Positions 23,108 to 27,167 of a stretch of 27,167 nt of DNA are shown here, piece by piece. The stretch lies in assembly GCA_900544445.1 (NCBI GenBank), contig UQVK01000046.1:1-27167 (forward strand), given 5' to 3'. The notes under the pieces were generated by a model, which did not search any database, had not been told where the DNA came from, and worked only from the letters and a program-made list of their open reading frames with translations. Each line of letters begins with the position of its first letter. Position 1 is the stretch's first letter. Source of the stretch: an uncultured Lachnospiraceae bacterium. GTDB lineage: Bacteria; Bacillota; Clostridia; Lachnospirales; Lachnospiraceae. A program made the position numbers and the translations under genes.

Positions 23108-24007
23108 ATGGCATATCAGATTTTTGAGATGGCGGACGGACAGAGGGTGGCCCTGTACGCCCAGGGAAACTCCATTTTTTCCTGTCTGCTTCCTTTTATG
23201 AGAGGGATGACTCCGGCGGAGGTAAAGGCGGATTACCTCGCCCATCTGAGCGCGGCGGTCTTCCGTGATACGGTGTGCTACGTGTATGAAAACCTGGAAC
23301 ATAAGGTGGTAATCGATACGCTTGGTGCGTCTCCGGCAAGAATCCTTCTGTCCGACGGAACGGGCGGATATGGCTTTGAAAACCTGCAGCTGGTTGTGAG
23401 AGAGAACGGACTGTACCTGTTTTATCAGGTCAGAAGGAAGGGAGAAAAAGCCGGACTGTATGTCTGTATGCCCTATCGGGAAAATGTGTGGGGGACGGTA
23501 TTTGAAGGAGAAGACGGAAGCTGGCAGGTGGAGTTTCTGGCTGCGGAAGGGCAGACACAGCTTCTCTGCCTGGACAGAAGGGGAGGCAGGCTGCGCCTTT
23601 ATGACTGGCAGCAGGACGCGGAATTCGTACAGCGCCGGTTTATGGAGGAAGCGGCGCATGAAAAACAGGTGGAAGCCCTGAAGGCCTCCTGGCAGGAAGA
23701 AAAGGCGCTGCTGGAATCCGGGAAGGAAGAGCTTCAGGCGGAGGCCATGGCGAAGCTGGGAGAGTTCCAGCAGGAAAAGGAAGAGCGGATGATTCAGTGC
23801 CGAAAGGAGTATGAAAGCCGGGTGGAGCGGCTGCGGACAGAATACGAGGGCAAGCTTTCACAGTGCCGGGAAGGTTATGAGGCTCAGCTGGAGCGGGCGA
23901 AGCAGCAGTATAACGAGCTGGCCCAGACCGCCGTGAAGTTGCAGCAGATCGGCCGGAAGTGGAGGGATAAGTATTTCGGAAGATCCGAGGAAAAGGAAAA
24001 CGTGTGA
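23108..24007 (+). CDS. Hypothetical protein with beta-rich N-terminal domain and C-terminal coiled coil
   Basis: The 299-residue product is not recognised. Residues 1-175 look like repeated beta strands of about 30 residues (ALYAQGNSIFSCLLPF, KVVIDTLGASPARILL, GLYLFYQVRRKGEKAGLYVC, WQVEFLAAEGQTQLLCLDRRGG), perhaps a propeller- or sandwich-like fold. Residues 180-285 are a long Glu/Lys/Gln-rich heptad pattern, with repeats such as RKEYESRVERLR, RTEYEGKLSQCR and REGYEAQLERAK, so a coiled coil of about 100 residues. No signal peptide or membrane span is visible. The ATG at 23108 follows GAGGAAAC; the same frame runs further upstream but that part is antisense to the cysteine-rich gene. A structural or assembly role with the divergent gene is only a guess. 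Confidence 0.8.
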   Translation: MAYQIFEMADGQRVALYAQGNSIFSCLLPFMRGMTPAEVKADYLAHLSAAVFRDTVCYVYENLEHKVVIDTLGASPARILLSDGTGGYGFENLQLVVRENGLYLFYQVRRKGEKAGLYVCMPYRENVWGTVFEGEDGSWQVEFLAAEGQTQLLCLDRRGGRLRLYDWQQDAEFVQRRFMEEAAHEKQVEALKASWQEEKALLESGKEELQAEAMAKLGEFQQEKEERMIQCRKEYESRVERLRTEYEGKLSQCREGYEAQLERAKQQYNELAQTAVKLQQIGRKWRDKYFGRSEEKENV

Positions 24008-24058
24008 GCGGACGGGAAGCGCTCTGCGGAAAGGGCGGATTCCCGTGAAAAATTATGC

Positions 24059-24087
24059 TTGAAATTTCTTCCGCTCTTTGTTAGAAT
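24059..24087 (+). promoter_or_regulatory. Promoter of the tRNA-Val gene
   Basis: TTGAAA (24059-24064) and TAGAAT (24082-24087) are 17 bases apart, placing the start a few bases before the tRNA. Confidence 0.75.
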
Positions 24088-24095
24088 ATCCGCAT

Positions 24096-24168
24096 GGAGA
24101 CATAGCTCAGCTGGGAGAGCATTTGCTTGACGTGTAAAGGGTCGCAGGTTCGAGTCCTGTTGTCTCCA
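24096..24168 (+). tRNA. tRNA-Val (anticodon GAC)
   Basis: The 73-base cloverleaf is complete: acceptor GGAGACA with TGTCTCC, D stem GCTC/GAGC, anticodon stem TTTGC/GTAAA with loop TTGACGT (anticodon GAC at 24129-24131), five-base variable loop, T stem GCAGG/CCTGT with loop TTCGAGT, discriminator A. GAC reads valine codon GUC. CCA is not encoded; a T-rich run follows as a likely end. Confidence 0.95.
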
Positions 24169-24352
24169 TTTTTTTATGCCCGCGGGCGGAATTGATGGAA
24201 ATGCTGATAAAGAATAGCGATTTCAAGCTTTTTCCCCTTTCCGACAAGACTCGGATCAGGAACCAGCACGCCCCTCGGCTGCCCTGGTAAGTATATTATA
24301 TTGTCAAGGTTTCCCCCCGGTAGTAACCGGGGGATTTTTGAGACGTCGCAAA
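24169..24352. other. Noncoding stretch between tRNA-Val and the Uma2 gene
   Basis: No convincing gene is seen. It holds a T tract after the tRNA, a GCCCGCGGGC palindrome (24178-24187), an AT-rich patch near 24290, and the stem-loop at 24314-24339. The tRNA 3' end is a common integration site, but I see no second copy of the tRNA end in this window. Confidence 0.5.
24314..24339 (+). terminator. Strong stem-loop with T tract (terminator-like)
   Basis: CCCCCGGT (24314-24321) pairs with ACCGGGGG (24326-24333) over AGTA, then ATTTTTG. It ends transcription in the plus direction, although no plus-strand gene lies between it and the tRNA. Confidence 0.7.
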
Positions 24353-24898
24353 TTATTTTAGCAGATCAGCGACGTTGATGGTCAGCTCCGGGAAGATGCC
24401 GACAGGGATATCATCTGAAAAGAGATAGAACATGGGAGCTGCATCCTCTTCATAACGATATACTGTGGTGCGCTCTTTTGCCGGATCAATGATCCAATAT
24501 TCACGGACGCCTGCTTCGGAGTACAGAGCGTTCTTGGTGGAGTAGTCCATCCGGCGGCTGGACGGAGATACAACCTCGACCACCAGATCTGGAGCTCCAT
24601 TGCATCCCCGGTCATCCAGCTTTGACAGGTCACAAACAACAGAAACATCCGGCTCAACCCAGTCCTTATCATCCGCATCCAGGTTGACAGCAAAGGGAGC
24701 GGGATATACCTTACAAGCCCCACCATGACTCTTGATGTATGAACCCAAAAGCTGAGTAAATTCAGAAATCAATTCCTGATGGATTCTGCCGGGAGGAGCC
24801 ATGTCGTAGAGCTGGCCGTCGATCAGTTCCGCCCGGCGGCCTTCAGAGAGATTCCAATAGTCTTCTGAAGTGTATCTGTGTTCTCCTGGTAATGGCAT
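24353..24898 (-). CDS. Uma2-family (DUF820) putative endonuclease
   Basis: The ATG at 24898 is preceded by AAAGGA nine bases away; an ATG six codons upstream has no site. The product of 181 residues has the Uma2 pattern: YWNLSEGRRAELIDGQLYDM, then the PD-(D/E)XK-like core WVEPDVSVVCD and APDLVVEVVSPSS, followed by YSEAGVREYWIIDP. Members occur in large numbers in cyanobacteria and in scattered Clostridia, and are thought to be restriction-type nucleases or toxin-like proteins, though their role is poorly known. Key acidic residues are present. The gene is isolated between a tRNA gene and the redox operon, and its AT-richer flanks suggest lateral gain. It lacks a neighbouring partner gene. Confidence 0.9.
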   Translation of the reverse strand: MPLPGEHRYTSEDYWNLSEGRRAELIDGQLYDMAPPGRIHQELISEFTQLLGSYIKSHGGACKVYPAPFAVNLDADDKDWVEPDVSVVCDLSKLDDRGCNGAPDLVVEVVSPSSRRMDYSTKNALYSEAGVREYWIIDPAKERTTVYRYEEDAAPMFYLFSDDIPVGIFPELTINVADLLK

Positions 24899-25031
24899 TG
24901 ATTCACGTCCTTTCATTAAAAGTTTAAATGAAATTTTTACTTCATTTACCTCCCTATTTGGATATTATCATATTGTAGAAAAAATGCCAACAAATTCGGG
25001 CGCATATCCTCATCCATATTCCAATCCCCCA

Positions 25032-25061
25032 TTGACAGCCTCCCTCTCCTTATGGTACTCT
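25032..25061 (+). promoter_or_regulatory. Promoter of the Rrf2-CcdA operon
   Basis: TTGACA (25032-25037), 18 bases, then TGG joined to TACTCT (25056-25061) as an extended -10. Confidence 0.55.
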
Positions 25062-25070
25062 TTATGAAAT

Positions 25071-25097
25071 AAACTGTAATTTTTAAGAATACAGTTT
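25071..25097. promoter_or_regulatory. Dyad operator candidate AAACTGTA-N11-TACAGTTT
   Basis: Perfect 8-base arms with an AT-rich centre lie about 3 bases after the predicted transcription start of the Rrf2 gene. Rrf2 proteins bind long AT-rich dyads of this kind and often repress themselves. Confidence 0.6.
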
Positions 25098-25108
25098 CTG
25101 GAAAAAGA

Positions 25109-25123
25109 GCCGCAAAAAGCGGC
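25109..25123 (+). other. GCCGC hairpin in the Rrf2 leader
   Basis: GCCGC and GCGGC close on five As and end 15 bases before the ATG, next to the ribosome site GGAGAGGG. Confidence 0.55.
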
Positions 25124-25138
25124 GGAATGGAGAGGGTT

Positions 25139-25612
25139 ATGAGCAGTAACTTCTGTGTGGCGATACACGGACTGGTTTATCTGTATCACAGCCGGAGCAC
25201 CGTATCCAGTGAGGAACTGGCGAAACATATCTGTACCAATCCGGCAAGGGTGCGAAAGGTCATGCTGATGCTGAAAAAGCAGGGGCTTGTTCAGACCAGA
25301 GAAGGGAAGGACGGAGGATACAGCTGCGCGGCCAGGGCGGAAGAAATCACGCTGAGGCATATTGCGGAGGCGACGGAAATGCATTTTGCCGAAGGATTTC
25401 GTACGGGAAAGGGCTGTCCCGGACTGGCGGAAGGTGCCACAGCGCTTGCCGATATGGCAGAGATCGATATGGACTGTCTGAACGCTTCCGGGATGGCACA
25501 GGTGATGCAGGAACTGTATGAGCAGATGGATGCGTTGTGTATGGAGCGGCTGGGCCGGATTACGGTGGCTGATCTGGAGAAACGGCTGAAGAACAGGGGG
25601 AAAGCAACATGA
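25139..25612 (+). CDS. Rrf2-family transcriptional regulator
   Basis: The ATG at 25139 follows GGAGAGGG; an ATG four codons upstream would sit on the hairpin. The 157-residue protein has the Rrf2 winged helix: NFCVAIHGLVYLYHS, VSSEELAKHICTNPARVRKVMLMLKKQGLV, then a GKDGGYSCA wing. The Fe-S ligand cysteines of IscR are not in the usual spacing: cysteines occur in GKGCPG and MDCLN, about 24 residues apart, so cluster binding is doubtful and thiol sensing is an alternative. It overlaps the CcdA-thioredoxin gene by four bases (ATGA), so the two are translationally coupled, suggesting that it senses redox or thiol state and controls the operon. Confidence 0.9.
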   Translation: MSSNFCVAIHGLVYLYHSRSTVSSEELAKHICTNPARVRKVMLMLKKQGLVQTREGKDGGYSCAARAEEITLRHIAEATEMHFAEGFRTGKGCPGLAEGATALADMAEIDMDCLNASGMAQVMQELYEQMDALCMERLGRITVADLEKRLKNRGKAT

Positions 25613-27009
25613 ATTTGACAATAGAGACTTCGGTTCCGGTTATAACCGTTTTTCTGCAGGGACTGCTGAGCTTTTTTTCGCCCTGCGTGCTGCCGCTGGT
25701 ACCGCTTTATGTCAGTTATCTGGCAGGGGGCGCGCAGAAAGTGGACGAGGACGGAAATGTCCATTATCCAAGAAAAAAGATTCTGGTGAATACGCTGTTT
25801 TTCGTGATCGGAATCAGCTTTACCTTTTTCCTGCTCGGATTCGGATTCACGGCGCTGGGCCGCTTTTTTACCGATAACCGGGCCTGGTTTGCGAGGATCA
25901 GCGGTATTATCATGATTCTGTTCGGTCTGTATCAGCTCGGTCTGTTCGGCCGTTCCGGAGCGATCGAGAGGGAGCACAGGCTGCCCTTCCGGCTGGACCG
26001 CTTTACCATGAATCCGCTTGTGGCCCTGCTTCTGGGCTTCACCTTCAGCTTTGCCTGGACGCCCTGTGTGGGACCGACGCTGGCGAGCGTGCTCCTGATG
26101 GCTTCCTCATCCGCAACCTCGGGCAGGGGCTTTCTTCTGGTCAGCGTGTACACGCTGGGCTTTGTGCTGCCCTTCCTTGCGGTGGGGCTGTTCACGGGAG
26201 CGGTGCTGGATTTCTTCCGCAGAAAGAGAAACGTGGTCAGATATACGGTGAAAATCGGCGCCGTCCTGCTGATCCTGATGGGTATTATGACGCTGACCGG
26301 ATTCATGAACGGCATTACGGGCTATCTGTCCAGCATTTCTCCCGGAGGAACCGCTGCGGTGCAGGAGGAGACTTCCGGCGACAGCGTCCCGGAAGAGGAT
26401 TCTGATGAAGCGCCGATGGACGCTGAGACGCAGGATGCTGCCGCGACCACTTCAGCAGAAGAGAGTGCAGCAGCAGAGAGTGCAGCAGCAGAGAGTGCAG
26501 CAGCAGAAAGTGCTGCTGCAGAAGAAAGCAGCGAAGCGGATGCCGGACAGGATGTGATCCCGGCGATGGATTTTACGCTGACGGATCAGTATGGAGAGAC
26601 GCATACTTTTTCCGATTATAAGGGAAAAACGGTATTTCTGAATTTCTGGGCTACCTGGTGCCCGCCCTGCAAGAGTGAAATGCCGGATATCCAGGCACTG
26701 TATGAAAAGTACGGAGAGAATGAGGGCGATCTGATCGTGCTCGGCGTGGCAAATCCGAAGACGGATGAGATGCCGAATAATCAGGACGGTACGGTGGAAG
26801 AGGTGACAGACTATCTGGAAGAAAACGGACTGACCTTCCCTGTGGTGATGGATACCACGGGAGAGCTTTTCTACTGGTATGGAATCAGCGCCTTCCCCAC
26901 CACCTTCATGATTGATGCCAACGGAAATGTGTATGGGTATGTATCCGGCGCGCTGACGGCGGATATGATGGAGAGCATTGTACAGCAGACTATGGAAAGC
27001 GTGGAATAG
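25609..27009 (+). CDS. CcdA/DsbD-type membrane reductase fused to a TlpA-like thioredoxin
   Basis: The 466-residue protein has an N-terminal CcdA domain (about residues 10-240, six membrane spans) with the paired cysteines C26 in FFSPCVLPLVPLY and C153 in TPCVGPTL. A Ser/Glu/Ala-rich linker (about 245-315) holds four ESAAA repeats. The C-terminal domain (about 320-466) is a TlpA/ResA-like thioredoxin with WCPPC at 350-354 and a cis-proline loop SAFPTTFMI. CcdA moves electrons from cytoplasmic thioredoxin across the membrane; the tethered thioredoxin should then reduce extracytoplasmic disulfides. Fusing both in one chain removes the need for a separate partner. The gene starts in the ATGA overlap with the Rrf2 gene. 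No cytochrome c genes are near, so the target is open. Confidence 0.93.
   Translation: MNLTIETSVPVITVFLQGLLSFFSPCVLPLVPLYVSYLAGGAQKVDEDGNVHYPRKKILVNTLFFVIGISFTFFLLGFGFTALGRFFTDNRAWFARISGIIMILFGLYQLGLFGRSGAIEREHRLPFRLDRFTMNPLVALLLGFTFSFAWTPCVGPTLASVLLMASSSATSGRGFLLVSVYTLGFVLPFLAVGLFTGAVLDFFRRKRNVVRYTVKIGAVLLILMGIMTLTGFMNGITGYLSSISPGGTAAVQEETSGDSVPEEDSDEAPMDAETQDAAATTSAEESAAAESAAAESAAAESAAAEESSEADAGQDVIPAMDFTLTDQYGETHTFSDYKGKTVFLNFWATWCPPCKSEMPDIQALYEKYGENEGDLIVLGVANPKTDEMPNNQDGTVEEVTDYLEENGLTFPVVMDTTGELFYWYGISAFPTTFMIDANGNVYGYVSGALTADMMESIVQQTMESVE
26461..26520 (+). repeat. Four 15-base tandem repeats encoding ESAAA
   Basis: Three identical copies of GAGAGTGCAGCAGCA are followed by a variant copy (GAAAGTGCTGCTGCA). 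The unit is in frame and sets the length of the linker between the membrane and thioredoxin domains, so copy number may vary among strains. Confidence 0.92.
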
Positions 27010-27021
27010 CCGGACAGATGA

Positions 27022-27139
27022 TATAAAAAAGTGTGCGCCCTGATGCGGTACGCATCATGCGCACCACTCGCGCCGAGCGCGGTTGCCTTCAGGCAACATC
27101 TACCTTGCGCGCGAGTGCGCATCAACGTCTTTTTTTATA
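27022..27139 (+). other. Nested stem-loop region with a T tract after the CcdA-thioredoxin gene
   Basis: Hairpin A: GTGCGC and GATGCG pair with CGCATC and GCGCAC around GTA (27033-27064). Hairpin B: CACTCGCGC (27065-27073) pairs with GCGCGAGTG (27109-27117) and encloses GTTGCC-TTCA-GGCAAC (27082-27097). A seven-T run follows (27130-27136), and the ends TATAAAAAAG (from 27022) and CTTTTTTTATA (to 27139) nearly pair. It probably acts as the operon terminator; a repeated palindromic element is an alternative. Confidence 0.7.
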
Positions 27140-27167
27140 CAATAGGAAAGGAACTTTCCTATTGTAT
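27137..27167. repeat. Perfect 14-bp inverted repeat at the window edge
   Basis: ATACAATAGGAAAG (27137-27150) and its exact complement CTTTCCTATTGTAT (27154-27167) flank GAA. It could be a terminator stem or the end of a repeated element; what follows is outside the window. Confidence 0.75.

Noticed and set aside
26461..26520. Tandem repeat as a CRISPR array
   Set aside because: Units are 15 bases, directly adjacent without spacers, and in frame within a protein linker.

Overview
The window looks like a chromosomal segment of a low- to mid-GC Gram-positive anaerobe of the class Clostridia, most likely a gut Lachnospiraceae. The grounds are AGGAGG-type ribosome binding sites, several regulators of the LacI and AraC types next to glycoside hydrolases, and the overall style of the proteins. 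This taxonomic call is inference; there is no rRNA or other marker gene in view.

Bases 1-20,400 are an accessory glycan-use region. In order it holds: a left-truncated clan GH-A hydrolase; a LacI plus AraC regulator pair; a small unknown gene divergent from an XRE regulator; a minus-strand GH2 plus MATE operon with its own promoter and a palindromic candidate operator; an AraC gene; a GH27, GH43 and ABC-exporter series on the plus strand; a third AraC gene divergent from kduI and kduD; and an operon of a lectin-fold-like protein, a cytoplasmic heparinase II/III-type lyase and L-rhamnose mutarotase. The lyase should release unsaturated uronate, whose open-chain keto form is the substrate of KduI; KduD takes the KduI product to 2-keto-3-deoxygluconate. 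Together with RhaM this points to a uronate- and rhamnose-containing oligosaccharide, trimmed by GH2, GH27 and GH43 enzymes. No sugar importer, KdgK/KdgA or RhaA/B/D is in the window, so the pathway must be completed elsewhere.

Bases 20,490-24,010 hold three poorly characterised genes: a cytosolic transglutaminase-fold protein, an extremely cysteine-rich protein (29 Cys in 307 residues) with a sigma-K-like promoter, and a beta-rich plus coiled-coil protein. A tRNA-Val(GAC) gene follows, then a Uma2-type nuclease gene. Bases 25,030-27,009 hold a compact redox operon: an Rrf2 regulator overlapping a CcdA-thioredoxin fusion, with a dyad operator candidate just after the promoter. The window ends in a dense set of stem-loops.

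The least ordinary signals are nucleic-acid features: a recurring short GCCGCC/GGCGGC hairpin just upstream of the ribosome binding site of four unrelated genes; a stack of three hairpins without an evident promoter between kduD and the lyase operon; and the nested hairpins plus a perfect 14-bp inverted repeat at the right edge. I found no CRISPR array, rRNA, transposase or phage gene.
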